Origin: an uncultured cyanobacterium
Lineage (GTDB): Bacteria; Cyanobacteriota; Cyanobacteriia; PCC-6307; Cyanobiaceae
DNA: 64,000 nt
Direction: 5' to 3'
Assembly (NCBI GenBank): GCA_903871775.1
Contig: CAIQIA010000011.1
Span: 124,001-188,000, forward strand
In this document: positions 10,343 to 22,489 of the stretch, piece by piece
Position numbering within the stretch: position 1 is the first letter of the stretch
Layout: each line of letters opens with the position of its first letter
Position numbers and translations under genes: made by a program
Notes under the pieces: model-generated
Seen by the model: the letters and a program-made list of their open reading frames with translations, nothing else
Told to the model about the DNA's origin: nothing
The model's database searches: none

Positions 10343-12214
10343 GTGAATGCCTCCCCCGCCGCCTGGCCGTTCCCGCTGGAATGGCTCCGCCGCCGCAGCA
10401 GCACCACCGACCAGCTGCTCGAGCTGATCGGGGCCCTGCCGGCCCGGCGACGGCGGGCCCTGTGGCGGCTGATCCCGCTGTCGGTGGTGCCGGGTCTGCT
10501 CGACCTGACCCTGGTGGCCCTCGGCACAAGGCTGATCGGTGCCCTGGTGGGCACCCGGCTGGAGGACCAGCTGCCGGGGGTGCATGTCTTCGGCGGCAGC
10601 CCCCTGAGCCAGACCCTGTGGCTGATCGGCCTGTTCGTGGTCTGCGCCTGGCTGGCGTCCATGAGCAAGATCGGCCTGCAGTTCGTGCAGCAGCGGCTGA
10701 CGGCCCAGATCTGGCGCGACCTGTCGGATCAGATCCACGAGCGGGTGCTGCGCCAGTCGTACGCCTATCACCTCACCCGCAGCACCGCCGAACTGACGAC
10801 GCTGATCCTCACCAACATCCGCCAGGCGGCCAACGGGGTGATCAACCCGCTGCTGCGGATGTTCAGCGCCTCGGTGTCGATCCTGCTGCTGTCGGTCGGC
10901 ATCCTCTGGATCGGCCGCCTGTCGGCCTGCGTGCTGCTGGTGACGGTGGTGCTGGCCTACCTGGGCCTCTCGACCCTGGTGACGCCCTACCTGCGGCTGG
11001 CGCGGCAGCAGGGCCTGCGGCTCGATGTGCGCTCGACCCATCTGCTGCTCGAGTCGCTCTCGTCGGTGCGCGACATCCAGCTCACGGGCACCGAACCGCA
11101 CTTTCAGCGGGCCTTCGCCGAGACCGGCGAACGGGCCCGGCGTTACACCTGGATGGCGGGGCTGCTGCCGGTGGTGCCCCGGCTGCTGATCGAACCCCTG
11201 GGCATTTCGCTCATTTTCGTGATCGGCGCGGTGCCGCCCCTGCTGCACGGGGATCCCTCCCGGGTGATGGGGATCCTGCCCTTCCTGGCGGCCCTGGCGA
11301 TCGCGGCCCAGCGGCTGACGCCACCACTGCAGGATCTCTTCCATGCCCTGACCGAACTGCGCGGCGGGCTGCCGCAGATCAGCCACACCGTGGCGCTGCT
11401 GCAGCTCCCCTGCGAGCGGCTCACCCTGGGTTCAGCGGGGGTGCCGAGCCCCGCCGGGGTGTTCCCCCAGCATTCGATCCGCCTGCATGGGGTCTGGTAT
11501 CGCTACCCCAGCGGCGACGACTGGGTGCTGCGCGGGGTGAACCTGACGATCCCGGTGGGGGCCCGCATCGCCCTGGTGGGCAGCACGGGCAGCGGCAAGA
11601 GCACCACCGCCCAGTTGCTGCTGGCCCTGCTCAACCCCGACCAGGGGCACCTCGAACTCGACGGTCGCCCCGTGACCCCCGAAGAGGTGCCGGCCTGGCA
11701 GGCCAACTGCGCCCAGGTGCCGCAGTCGATCCAGCTGCTCGACGCCAGCATCCGCGCCAACGTGGCCTTCGGCATTGACGAAGAGCGGATCGATGACGAC
11801 CGCATCTGGGAGGCCCTGGCCGCAGCCCAGCTCGACGACTTCATCGCCGATCTGCCCTATGGCCTGCTGACGCCCGTGGGGGAGAACGGCCATCAGCTGT
11901 CGGGGGGGCAGCGGCAGCGGCTGGCCCTGGCGCGGGCCTTCTACCGCAATGCCCGCTTCCTGGTGCTCGACGAAGCCACCAGCGCCCTCGACAACCGCAC
12001 CGAGCATGAGGTGATCAACGCGCTGGAAGTGATCGGGCGCCGCTGCACGACCGTGGTGATTGCCCATCGGCTGAGTACGATCGCTCGCTGTGATCGGATC
12101 TTCGAATTCGAAGACGGCGTGATCAAAGCCCACGGCAGTTTCGAAGAACTGCAGGAGCGCTCCGCAAGCTTCCACGACCTCGCCAGCCTCGACCGGCTCA
12201 CCCCCTCTCCATGA
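10343..12214 (+). CDS. ABC exporter, fused transmembrane and ATPase domains
   Basis: 623 residues with six predicted membrane helices in the first half (about 45-350) and one ATPase domain after it. The ATPase shows Walker A GSTGSGKST near 415, signature LSGGQRQRLALARAF near 520, Walker B FLVLDEATSAL and the H-loop IAHRLST. The layout is that of MsbA/PglK-like half-transporters that dimerise and flip lipids or lipid-linked oligosaccharides. GTG start at 10343; the stop overlaps the kdsD ATG (ATGA). Coupling to Kdo synthesis suggests a role in export of a Kdo-containing lipid or capsule precursor, which is inference. Confidence 0.9.
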   Translation: MNASPAAWPFPLEWLRRRSSTTDQLLELIGALPARRRRALWRLIPLSVVPGLLDLTLVALGTRLIGALVGTRLEDQLPGVHVFGGSPLSQTLWLIGLFVVCAWLASMSKIGLQFVQQRLTAQIWRDLSDQIHERVLRQSYAYHLTRSTAELTTLILTNIRQAANGVINPLLRMFSASVSILLLSVGILWIGRLSACVLLVTVVLAYLGLSTLVTPYLRLARQQGLRLDVRSTHLLLESLSSVRDIQLTGTEPHFQRAFAETGERARRYTWMAGLLPVVPRLLIEPLGISLIFVIGAVPPLLHGDPSRVMGILPFLAALAIAAQRLTPPLQDLFHALTELRGGLPQISHTVALLQLPCERLTLGSAGVPSPAGVFPQHSIRLHGVWYRYPSGDDWVLRGVNLTIPVGARIALVGSTGSGKSTTAQLLLALLNPDQGHLELDGRPVTPEEVPAWQANCAQVPQSIQLLDASIRANVAFGIDEERIDDDRIWEALAAAQLDDFIADLPYGLLTPVGENGHQLSGGQRQRLALARAFYRNARFLVLDEATSALDNRTEHEVINALEVIGRRCTTVVIAHRLSTIARCDRIFEFEDGVIKAHGSFEELQERSASFHDLASLDRLTPSP

Positions 12215-13290
12215 CCTCCTCCCCCCGCCGCCCGGTCGCCGAGGCCTTCGCCGCGGTGCTGCGCCAGGAGGCCGATGCCATCGCCGCCACCGCCGCCCGC
12301 CTCGACGCCGATGCCATCGAACGGGTGCTGAACCTGCTGTGCCAGTGCAGCGAACGGGGGGGCAAGCTGGTGGTGACCGGCGTGGGCAAGAGCGGCATCG
12401 TCGCCCGCAAGATCGCCGCCACCTTCACCTCGGTGGGCCTGATGGCCCTGTACCTCAACCCCCTCGATGCCCTGCACGGAGACCTGGGGGTGGTGGGGGC
12501 CGACGACCTGGTGCTGCTGCTGTCGAACAGCGGCGAAAGCGGCGAACTGCTGCAGATGCTCCCCCATCTGCGGCGGCGGGGCAGCCGCTGCGTGGCCCTC
12601 ACCGGCCGGCCCGACTCGACCCTGGCCCGGGCCTGCGATGCCGTGCTCGACGGCTCGGTGGACCGGGAGGTGTGCCCGCTCAACCTGGCGCCCACCGCCA
12701 GCACGGCGGTGGCGATGGCCATCGGCGATGCCCTCGCCGCCCTGTGGATGCAGCTGGAGGGGGTGTCGGCCGAAGACTTCGCCGTCAACCATCCCGCCGG
12801 TTCCCTCGGCCGGCAGCTCACCCTGACGGTGGCCGACCTGATGGTGCCCCGCAGCGACTGGCCGCCGCTGGCGCCGACCGATGACCTGGTGGCCGTGGTG
12901 GAACGGCTGACCCTGACCCCGGTGGGGGCCACCTGGGTGGAGGACCCGGCGCGGCCGGGACGCTTGCTGGGGCTGATCACCGAAGGGGACCTGCGGCGGG
13001 CCCTGCGCAGCCATGCCGCCGCCGACTGGGCCGGCATGCGGGCCGCCGATCTGATGACCGCCCAGCCGGTGACGGTGACGCCGGAACTGCGGGCGGTGAC
13101 GGCCCTGGAGCGGATGGAACGGGACCCGCAACGGCCGCTCTCAGTGCTGCCGGTGCAGCAGGCCGATGGCACCCTGGCGGGTCTGCTGCGCCTGCACGAT
13201 CTGGTGCGGGCCGGCCTCGACAGCCAGGCCCAGCCGACGCCGGCGCCCATCCCCCTGACCCTCACCCTGCCCCGCTCCGCCGCCGCATGA
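12211..13290 (+). CDS. kdsD: arabinose-5-phosphate isomerase, KpsF/GutQ family
   Basis: 359 residues: an N-terminal SIS sugar-isomerase domain (about 35-170, with [15 protein letters not shown] and [10 protein letters not shown]) and two C-terminal CBS domains (about 205-335). Enzymes of this family convert ribulose-5-phosphate to arabinose-5-phosphate, the first step to Kdo. It overlaps both neighbours by 4 bp (ABC exporter before, kdsA after), forming a tightly coupled Kdo operon. The length matches the CBS-containing KpsF type. Confidence 0.93.
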   Translation: MTSSPRRPVAEAFAAVLRQEADAIAATAARLDADAIERVLNLLCQCSERGGKLVVTGVGKSGIVARKIAATFTSVGLMALYLNPLDALHGDLGVVGADDLVLLLSNSGESGELLQMLPHLRRRGSRCVALTGRPDSTLARACDAVLDGSVDREVCPLNLAPTASTAVAMAIGDALAALWMQLEGVSAEDFAVNHPAGSLGRQLTLTVADLMVPRSDWPPLAPTDDLVAVVERLTLTPVGATWVEDPARPGRLLGLITEGDLRRALRSHAAADWAGMRAADLMTAQPVTVTPELRAVTALERMERDPQRPLSVLPVQQADGTLAGLLRLHDLVRAGLDSQAQPTPAPIPLTLTLPRSAAA

Positions 13291-14114
13291 CCGCTCCGCT
13301 GACCCTGATCGCCGGCCCCTGCGTGCTCGAAAGCCGCGAACTGGCCCTCGAGATCGCCGGCAGCCTGGCCGCCATCTGCCGGCGGATGGGGATCGACTAC
13401 GTGTTCAAGGCCAGTTTCGACAAGGCCAACCGCAGCTCGGGCCGTTCCTTCCGCGGGCCGGGACTGGAGGAGGGCCTGGCGATCCTGGCCGACGTGCGCG
13501 AACGGGTGGGGGTGCCGGTGCTGACCGACATCCATGAGAGCCACCAGGCGGCAGCCGCGGCCGAGGTGGTCGACGTGCTGCAGATTCCGGCGTTTCTGTG
13601 CCGCCAGACCGACCTGCTGCTGGCGGCGGCGGCGGCGGTGGCCGGCAGCGACCGGATCGTGAACATCAAGAAAGGCCAGTTTCTGGCGCCATGGGACATG
13701 GCCCAGGTGGTGGCCAAGCTGCGGGCCGCCGGGCTCGACGATCCCCGGCGGCTGTGGCTCACCGAACGGGGCAGCAGCTTCGGGTACAACACCCTGGTGG
13801 TCGACTACCGCAGCCTGCCGCAGCTGCAGGCCCTGGGCTGCCCGGTGATCTTCGACGCCACCCACTCGGTGCAGCAGCCCGGTGGCCAGGGCAGCAGCAG
13901 CGGCGGCCAGCGGGAGTTCGTGGCGCCCCTGGCCCGGGCGGCGGTGGCGGTGGGGGTGGACGGGCTGTTCATGGAGACCCATCCCGACCCCGACCGGGCC
14001 CCCAGCGACGGGCCCAACATGGTGCCGCTGCACCGGATGGAGGCGCTGCTGGAGCAGCTGCTGGCCCTGCGGACGGTGCTCACGGCCACCGGGCCCGCCC
14101 CGAGCACATGGTGA
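13287..14114 (+). CDS. kdsA: 3-deoxy-8-phosphooctulonate synthase (Kdo8P synthase)
   Basis: 275 residues. Condenses phosphoenolpyruvate and arabinose-5-phosphate to Kdo-8-phosphate. Family motifs: [48 protein letters not shown] and METHPDP. Cys12 in IAGPCVLES sits where Aquifex KdsA has its metal-binding Cys and E. coli KdsA has Asn, so this should be the metal-dependent class II form. The stop overlaps the kdsC start by 7 bp. Confidence 0.96.
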   Translation: MTAPLTLIAGPCVLESRELALEIAGSLAAICRRMGIDYVFKASFDKANRSSGRSFRGPGLEEGLAILADVRERVGVPVLTDIHESHQAAAAAEVVDVLQIPAFLCRQTDLLLAAAAAVAGSDRIVNIKKGQFLAPWDMAQVVAKLRAAGLDDPRRLWLTERGSSFGYNTLVVDYRSLPQLQALGCPVIFDATHSVQQPGGQGSSSGGQREFVAPLARAAVAVGVDGLFMETHPDPDRAPSDGPNMVPLHRMEALLEQLLALRTVLTATGPAPSTW

Positions 14115-14644
14115 GGCTGCAGCGCCGACTGGCGGCGGTGGAGCTGCTGGTGCTCGATGTGGACGGCGTGCTCACCGATGGCGGGCTGCTGATGACCCCG
14201 GCAGGGGAGGTGCTGCGCCGCTACGACGTGCGGGACGGCCTGGGGCTGCGGCTGCTGGCCGGCGCCGGCCTGCGGCTGGCGTTTCTGAGCGGTGCGGCCG
14301 GCGGGGCGATCGAGGCACGGGCCCGGCAGCTGGGCATCGACCACTGCCTGACGGCCATCCGCGACAAGCGCGCCGCCCTGGCCAACCTCCAGACCACCCT
14401 GAGGGTGACCGCCGCGGCCACGGCGGTGGTGGGCGATGACCTCAACGATCTGGCGATGCGGCCCCTGGCCGGCCTGCTGGTGGCCCCGGCCGATGCCGTC
14501 GCCCCCCTGAGGCGCCAGGCCGATCTGGTGCTGCGCCGGCGGGGCGGCCACGGCGCCGTGCGCGAACTGGCGGAACGGATCCTGCAGGCCCGGGGCGCCT
14601 GGCAAGCCCTGGCCCGCGACGGCTGGCGCGACCGGAACGACTGA
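14108..14644 (+). CDS. kdsC: 3-deoxy-D-manno-octulosonate-8-phosphate phosphatase
   Basis: 178 residues, HAD superfamily class C0. Motif [12 protein letters not shown] (Asp nucleophile near 17), motif II FLSG, and motif [14 protein letters not shown] near 115 are complete, and length matches KdsC. It removes the phosphate from Kdo8P. ATG 14108 overlaps the end of kdsA, in keeping with translational coupling. It is the last gene of the plus-strand Kdo operon; the gene after it is convergent with a 21-bp gap. Confidence 0.93.
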   Translation: MVRLQRRLAAVELLVLDVDGVLTDGGLLMTPAGEVLRRYDVRDGLGLRLLAGAGLRLAFLSGAAGGAIEARARQLGIDHCLTAIRDKRAALANLQTTLRVTAAATAVVGDDLNDLAMRPLAGLLVAPADAVAPLRRQADLVLRRRGGHGAVRELAERILQARGAWQALARDGWRDRND

Positions 14645-14665
14645 AGCAGGGCCGCTGGCCTGCGC

Positions 14666-15097
14666 TCACGGCCCGTCCCAGTGGGGGCTGTGCTCGAGCA
14701 CGGCGCGGCAGAACACCAGCAGTTCTTCGGGGGTCATGTCGTGCTTGGCGTCGTTGGTGCGCCAGGCGCAGATCACCACATCGGGTTCCGGGCGGTTGGA
14801 GCGGTGGTCGATGGTCGGAAGCATCGCGAACTGCTTCTTGTGCTCAGCGCTGGCGGCCGCCCCCTCGCGGCTGTCGTAGGTGCCGATCAGGGCCCAGTCG
14901 AGGGGCTCCCCTGTCCAGTGGTCGCGCCCGCCGCAGGCGAGCACCGCCTGATGGATCGCCAGGCGGTAGTGCTGCACATTGCCGCTGCCACCACGCTTCT
15001 GATCCCGCTTGCAGAGGGTGACGGCCTTGCGCTGCACCCAACCGGGATAGAGGTGCCTGGCAGACGCAGGAAACCAGTCGGGGGCCGGGGTGTCCAT
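14666..15097 (-). CDS. HNH-like small conserved protein (intact paralog)
   Basis: 143 residues, no secure family. Near residues 101-125 it has PTIDHRSNRPEPDVVICAW followed by RTNDAKHDMTPEELL, which resembles the DH...N core and the following helix of HNH-type endonuclease domains. The N-terminal half is Lys/Arg/Trp-rich (GWVQRKAVTLCKRDQKRGG). A closely similar but frame-broken copy lies at 37874-38285, 23 kb away on the other strand. It sits between kdsC and kdsB without obvious link to Kdo. The HNH resemblance is by eye only; nuclease function is not proven. Confidence 0.6.
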   Translation of the reverse strand: MDTPAPDWFPASARHLYPGWVQRKAVTLCKRDQKRGGSGNVQHYRLAIHQAVLACGGRDHWTGEPLDWALIGTYDSREGAAASAEHKKQFAMLPTIDHRSNRPEPDVVICAWRTNDAKHDMTPEELLVFCRAVLEHSPHWDGP

Positions 15098-15130
15098 GCA
15101 GGGGCAACGGTCATGACCCCAGCATCGCCG

Positions 15131-15907
15131 TCAGCCCGCTGGGCCGCAGCGGCGCCGGGCCTCCGCCAGCTGGGCGGCGGTGTCGACCGAAAAGGCATCC
15201 TCCGCGGTCTCGAGGCAGCCGATCGCCACATCGGCCTCGAGCAGCCGCAGCTGCTCGAGTTTCTCGGCCCGCTCAAGAACTGACGGGGGCAGCGACGGCC
15301 AGCGGCGCAGCACCGCGAGCCGGTAGGCGTAGAGGCCCACATGGCCCCAGTAGGGGCCGGCCCGGTGCCAGTCGTCCGGCGGCAGGTCACGCACATGGGG
15401 CAGCGCGCTGCGCGAGAACAGCAGCGCCCGGCCGCTGTGGCTGCGCACCACCTTCACCACCGCCGGGTCGTGCAGCCGCCCGGGCGGCAGCGGGTAGACG
15501 GGGGTGAGCACCGGCGGATCGGCGGCACCGCTGGCCAGGGCCGCCGCCGCCAGCCCGTCGATCAGCTGCGGATCCAGAAACGGCTGGTCCCCCTGCACAT
15601 TGACGACCCAGCCGCAACCCGGCACCAGCGCCTCGAGGGCCGGCAGGGCTGCCGCCAGACGGTCACTGCCGCTGGCGCAGTCGCTCGGCGTCATCAGCAC
15701 CGGCACCCGCTCCGCCAGGCCCCAGGCCGCCACCGCCGCCCGCAGCTCGTCGCTGTCGGTGCACAGCGCCACGGCGGCGGGCCGGCGGGCCTGCAGGCAC
15801 TGCTCCAGCACCCGCCGCAGCAGCGGCCGGCCGCCCACATCGGCCAGCAGCTTGCGGGGCAGGCGGCTGGAGGCCAGCCGGGCCGGCACGGCAACGATCA
15901 CCGCCAT
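15131..15907 (-). CDS. kdsB: 3-deoxy-manno-octulosonate cytidylyltransferase (CMP-Kdo synthetase)
   Basis: 258 residues. Activates Kdo to CMP-Kdo. The N-terminal nucleotide-binding segment is VAVPARLASSRLPRKLL (the Gly-rich/Arg/Lys loop of KdsB), followed by ASGSDRLAAAL and VVNVQGDQPFLDPQLI, and the C-terminal ERAEKLEQLRLLEA typical of KdsB. ATG 15907 overlaps the stop of the GT8-like gene upstream (ATGA). Together with kdsD, kdsA and kdsC it completes CMP-Kdo synthesis within 4 kb; no Kdo transferase (waaA) was seen. Confidence 0.95.
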   Translation of the reverse strand: MAVIVAVPARLASSRLPRKLLADVGGRPLLRRVLEQCLQARRPAAVALCTDSDELRAAVAAWGLAERVPVLMTPSDCASGSDRLAAALPALEALVPGCGWVVNVQGDQPFLDPQLIDGLAAAALASGAADPPVLTPVYPLPPGRLHDPAVVKVVRSHSGRALLFSRSALPHVRDLPPDDWHRAGPYWGHVGLYAYRLAVLRRWPSLPPSVLERAEKLEQLRLLEADVAIGCLETAEDAFSVDTAAQLAEARRRCGPAG

Positions 15908-16599
15908 CAGTCGTAGAGCCTCTGGCAGGCGTCGCGGGCGGCGAACCATTCGGCCGCCAGGGGGCCGCCGGCGCTGCGCTGCTCGCGGAACCAGGGGCCC
16001 CCAAGGGTCCAGTGCAGCAGCTGGGCCGCCGGATCCGGCGGCTGCACCTCCACCAGGTGGTTCCAGATGCTGGGCAGGGCGCCGATGCGGTCGTCGGGCC
16101 CCAGCCAGGCGAACCGGTGCAGATGCAGGCCGCTGGCGGTGTTCACCAGCTCGGGGGTGAGGGCGCGGCAGCGGGGGGTGTTGAACAGCATCAGCGAGCT
16201 CCAGTTCTTGCGGGCATAGGCGCTCTGCGGTTCCCCCAGGAACTTGACCGTCTCGCGGGGCACATGGTGGTGCTGCACGCACATCAGCGCGCAGCCGTCG
16301 TCGCGCAGGTCCCAGAGGGCGGCGATGTCGCCGCGGCAGAGCATGTCGCAATCGAGGAACAGGGCCCAGCCCTCGTAACCGCAGAGGTGCGGCACCAGAA
16401 AACGGGTGAACGAAAAATCAGAGCTCTGCAGCGGATCCCGGGGCCGCCGGTGCAGCCCCTGGCGTTCGAGCTGGGGCGTCAGCAGGGGCGTGATCGCCAG
16501 CGGCGCACTGCTGTGCTGGACCAGCGAATCGATCAGCACATTGGCGGCGGCCCGCTCGCGGTGGTCGACACCGATGAACAGGCGCAGGGGCAGGGACAT
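15907..16599 (-). CDS. GT8-like glycosyltransferase
   Basis: 230 residues. Starts with RLFIGVDHRERAA, then ALFLDCDMLCRGDI near 92-106 carrying the D-x-D metal/nucleotide-sugar motif, and a C-terminal HWTLGGPWF resembling the His-containing GT8 element. It probably transfers a sugar during LPS- or capsule-like synthesis. ATG 16599 is chosen; an in-frame ATG 24 bp upstream is less likely. It is upstream of and coupled to kdsB by an ATGA overlap. Confidence 0.7.
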   Translation of the reverse strand: MSLPLRLFIGVDHRERAAANVLIDSLVQHSSAPLAITPLLTPQLERQGLHRRPRDPLQSSDFSFTRFLVPHLCGYEGWALFLDCDMLCRGDIAALWDLRDDGCALMCVQHHHVPRETVKFLGEPQSAYARKNWSSLMLFNTPRCRALTPELVNTASGLHLHRFAWLGPDDRIGALPSIWNHLVEVQPPDPAAQLLHWTLGGPWFREQRSAGGPLAAEWFAARDACQRLYD

Positions 16600-16654
16600 C
16601 GGGTCGCAGGGGAGCGGTCGCATCCTGCCGCGGCCCGCTGCCTAGTCTGCGCCC

Positions 16655-19045
<2,391 letters not shown>

Positions 19046-20107
19046 GGGCCGCCACCAGGGTGGCGGTGGCCACCTGCAGCAGCGGCCAGTGGAGCAGCGC
19101 CACGTCGAAGCAGCCCTGCAGCAGCGTGTAGACCAGTGCCCCCTGGCCCAGGCGGCGGGTCAGATCGCTGGCACCACCGCCGCGCCAGAGCCGCCAGAAC
19201 AGCAGCGCCAGCAGCCCCATCGCCAGCAGCCCCAGCAGGCCGGTGTTGCCCCACAGCTGCAGGAAGAGGTTGTGGGCATGGCTGAGGGGGCTGCCGTGGA
19301 TCGGCTGCTGGCAGAAGGCCCCGGGCCGGTGGAACCCCACCCCCCACAGCAACCGGTTGTCACCACTGAAGGGCAGACCGGCCCAGCAGCCATAGCCCTG
19401 CACACGACCGCTGTCGGAGGTCCAGTCGATGCCGATGCCGGGATGGCCCAGCAGGTTCTTGAGCCCCAGGGCCGCCGCACCGGCGATGGCGGCCAGCAGC
19501 AGCGGCCGCAGCAGCGGCTGACCCCGGCGGGCCCGTTCGGCCAGCAGCACCGCCAGGCCGGCCAGCAGCGAGGCCACCAGGCAGGCCCGCGAGCCCGTGC
19601 GCCACATGCCCCAGAGGCCCACCAGCATCAGGACCGCCCCCGGCCAGCGCTGGCGCAGGGGCCCGGGCAGGGCCGAGGTCCAGGCGGCGGCGGCCACGGT
19701 GAGCAGGCCCAGCAGGTAGGCCCCCTGGTTCACCCCCGCCAGGGGATTGGGCGTCCAGGGGCGGGGGCCGGCGAACAACGCCACGGCCAGGGGCGGCAGC
19801 AGCCAGGGCAGCAGCCGCTGCCAGCGGGCCACCGTCAGGCCGGTGGAGGCCACGAAGGACAGGGCCAGCAGCAGCAGATCCTCGGCCGAGACCGGATGGG
19901 GCATCTCGCCCCGCACCCACGGCCGCACCAGGGCCAGCAGCAGCGCCGCCAGGGGCCAGTGGCGCCATCGGTCGCCGGCCGGCCCGTCAAGCAGCTGCAG
20001 CACCAGCCAGGCCAGCACCGCCCCCGTGCTCCAGGCCGGCGGCAGGGGCAACAGATACAGCACCCCCGCCAGGGCCAGCAGCGGATCCCGCAGCAGCTCG
20101 GAACGGT

Positions 20108-21244
20108 TCAGCACGGTGACACCCCCCCGGAGCCCAGCAGCCAGGTGGCGTAGCGATGGTCGGCGAAGCTGGCGGCATGGTCGCGGGCCGCCGCCGCCAG
20201 CTGCCCCAGGGCGGCATCGGGCCAGTACCGGCGGTCCAGCAGGGCCGCCAGCAGATCAACCTGCCCGCGGGTGACGGGCTGGCCGGGATCCCCCAGGTCA
20301 AAGCCGTTCACCCCCGGCAGCAGTTGCTCGTCCCAGCCGCCGGTGCGGTTGCGCAACAGGATCTGTCCGAGGGCCATCGCCTCCAGGGCCGCCAGGGAGA
20401 AGGTCTCCTCGCGGGAGCAGCTTACGGCGATGTTGCTGCGGGCCATCGCCGCCTGGGCCTGGGCCCGGGGCAGCAACGGCTCCCAGTGGAACGCCTCCCC
20501 CAGCAATCGCCGACCCCGCTCCTGCACCGCCCGGGCGGCCGGACCCTCCTCGAGGCCGATGCACTGCAGCCGCAGGGGCCGGGGGTCGGCGGCCGGCGGC
20601 CGGGCCAGCACCGCCTCGACCAGGTCGAGCAGCCACATCTGCCCCTTGTTGCCCTGCTGCACCTGGCCCGTCAGCTGCAGCCGCAGCTCGCGGTGGTCGG
20701 GCAGCGGGCCCTGCAGCAGCTGCGGCTCGGCGAGCCGGTGGGGCTGCACCGCCAGACCGGGGGCACCGTCGTGCTCGAGCCAGGCGCGGTAATGGCTGAG
20801 GCAATGGCGGGAGGGCACCCGCAGCTGCAGCTCACCGCTGCTGAGCAGCAGCCGCAGGTCAGCCCGCAGGGCGCCATCGAGCCAGGCGCCGGGGTGGAGC
20901 TCGTGGGCGAACCAGTCGAGGCGGGGCAGGCGCCCCTCGAGGCACCAGCCCAGGGCGGCGGCGGTGACCGGCGGCGGCAGGGCCAGGCTGTTGAGCAGCA
21001 GCCGCTCGCCCCGCCGCGGCCGCGGCGGGCGCCGGTCACGGTCGAGCACCCGCAGGCGCAGGCCGCGGCCGCGCAGGCGACGGGTGAGGCTCGGATGGCG
21101 GCGGTCGTGGGCACCGCCCCAGCCCCGCAGCCGCAGCTGCGGCCCCAGGCCTGCCGCCTGCAGCTCGGCCGCGATGGTCTCGAGCACCAGCGGCGCCCCG
21201 GATTCACTGAATTCGTGGGCGTAGAGCCAGAATCGAGCGGCCAT
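20108..21244 (-). CDS. glycosyltransferase, GT4
   Basis: 378 residues. N-terminal FWLYAHEFSESGAPLVLETIA is a GT4 acceptor-domain start; KGQMWLLDLVEAVL near 200 begins the donor domain, and SREETFSLAALEAMALGQ near 305 is the E-x7-E nucleotide-sugar motif. Cytoplasmic or membrane-associated. Translated before the overlapping ligase-like gene, so both probably belong to one glycan unit. It is divergent from the CCA-type enzyme with only 6 bp between the two start codons. Confidence 0.82.
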   Translation of the reverse strand: MAARFWLYAHEFSESGAPLVLETIAAELQAAGLGPQLRLRGWGGAHDRRHPSLTRRLRGRGLRLRVLDRDRRPPRPRRGERLLLNSLALPPPVTAAALGWCLEGRLPRLDWFAHELHPGAWLDGALRADLRLLLSSGELQLRVPSRHCLSHYRAWLEHDGAPGLAVQPHRLAEPQLLQGPLPDHRELRLQLTGQVQQGNKGQMWLLDLVEAVLARPPAADPRPLRLQCIGLEEGPAARAVQERGRRLLGEAFHWEPLLPRAQAQAAMARSNIAVSCSREETFSLAALEAMALGQILLRNRTGGWDEQLLPGVNGFDLGDPGQPVTRGQVDLLAALLDRRYWPDAALGQLAAAARDHAASFADHRYATWLLGSGGVSPC

Positions 21245-21250
21245 CCCACG

Positions 21251-22444
21251 GTGTGGCGCTTGGACACGCTACGGGAGGCCCGAGACCGCGCCGCCGCTGC
21301 GCCCCTGCGGACGCTGCAGCAGCTGGCCAGCGCCGCCGGCTGGCGCCTGGCCCTGGTGGGCGGCGCCGTGCGCGACGGCCACCTCGACCGACCCGGCACC
21401 GGCCCCGACATCGACCTGCTGCTGGAGGGGCCGGCCCCCGAGCTGGCGAGACGGCTGCTGGCGGCCGACCCGACCGCGACCCACGACCTGCGGCTGCATG
21501 GGGCCTACGGGACCGTCTCGCTGGCCTGGGGCGAGCTGCGGATCGACATCGCCAGCGCCCGGCGCGAGACCTACACCTGCCCCGGCGCCCATCCGACGGT
21601 GACCCTGGGGGTGCCCCTGGAGGCCGACCTGGCCCGCCGCGACTTCAGCGTCAACGCCATGGCCCGGCTGCTGCCCGACGGGCCCCTGCTCGATCCCTTC
21701 GATGGCCGCAACGACCTGGCGGCCGGGCGGCTGCGGTTTCTGCACGGCGCCAGCGTCAGCGACGACCCGACGCGGGTGCTGCGGGCCGCCCGCTACGGCG
21801 CCCGCCTGGGGCTGCGGCTGGAAGGCGACGACCTGGGGCAGGTGCAGCGGACCCTGGCCGCCTGGCCGTGGGCGGCCACCCCGACACCACCGGCCCTGGG
21901 CAGCCGCCTGCGGATGGAACTGGACCTGCTGCTGAACCAGGAACCCTGGCGGCAGGCCCTGGCGCTGCTGCAGGCCTGGGGGGCCCTGGGGCTGATCGAT
22001 CCGGAGCTGCAGCACGACCGCAGCTGGCCGCAGCGGCTGGCCTGGGCCGAGCGCTGGGATCTGCCGCTGCTGCCGGCGCTGCTGGCGCCGCTGGCGGCAC
22101 CGGAGGCGACGGCGGCGCGGCTCGACCTGCCGCTGCAGCAGGCCCGGGCCCTGGCGGCGGCGGCGCAGCTGCGGCGATGGCTGGCGACAGACCCCCGGCC
22201 GGTGGATGCCGTGGCCTGGGACGAACGGCTGGCGCCGGTGGGCGCCGACGCGGTGGCACTGGCACTGCTGGCCACGGGCCGGCGGGGGCGGCGACCGCTG
22301 CTGCGCTGGCTGCTGCGCTGGCAGCGGCTGGCCAGCCCCGTGGGCGCCCGGGAGCTGCTGGCCCGCGGGGTGCCGGCGGGCCCGGCCCTGGGGCAGGAGC
22401 TGCGGCGGCTGCGGCAGGAGCGGCTGCGGCAGGAACGCTGCTGA
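21251..22444 (+). CDS. tRNA nucleotidyltransferase / poly(A) polymerase family (class II)
   Basis: 397 residues. Adds CCA, or part of it, to tRNA 3' ends. N-terminal GGAVRDG near 36-42, then the catalytic DIDLLLEG with the D-x-D pair near 54, RRDFSVNAMA near 132 and DPTRVLRAARYGARLG near 175. Some cyanobacteria split the job between CC-adding and A-adding enzymes of this same family, so which activity it has cannot be read from sequence. The likely start is GTG 21251, 6 bp from the divergent glycosyltransferase; no better start exists in frame. Confidence 0.85.
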   Translation: MWRLDTLREARDRAAAAPLRTLQQLASAAGWRLALVGGAVRDGHLDRPGTGPDIDLLLEGPAPELARRLLAADPTATHDLRLHGAYGTVSLAWGELRIDIASARRETYTCPGAHPTVTLGVPLEADLARRDFSVNAMARLLPDGPLLDPFDGRNDLAAGRLRFLHGASVSDDPTRVLRAARYGARLGLRLEGDDLGQVQRTLAAWPWAATPTPPALGSRLRMELDLLLNQEPWRQALALLQAWGALGLIDPELQHDRSWPQRLAWAERWDLPLLPALLAPLAAPEATAARLDLPLQQARALAAAAQLRRWLATDPRPVDAVAWDERLAPVGADAVALALLATGRRGRRPLLRWLLRWQRLASPVGARELLARGVPAGPALGQELRRLRQERLRQERC

Positions 22445-22489
22445 CCGCCCTGGCTACCATCCGCGCACCCTCACAGACCCTGCACGCCC

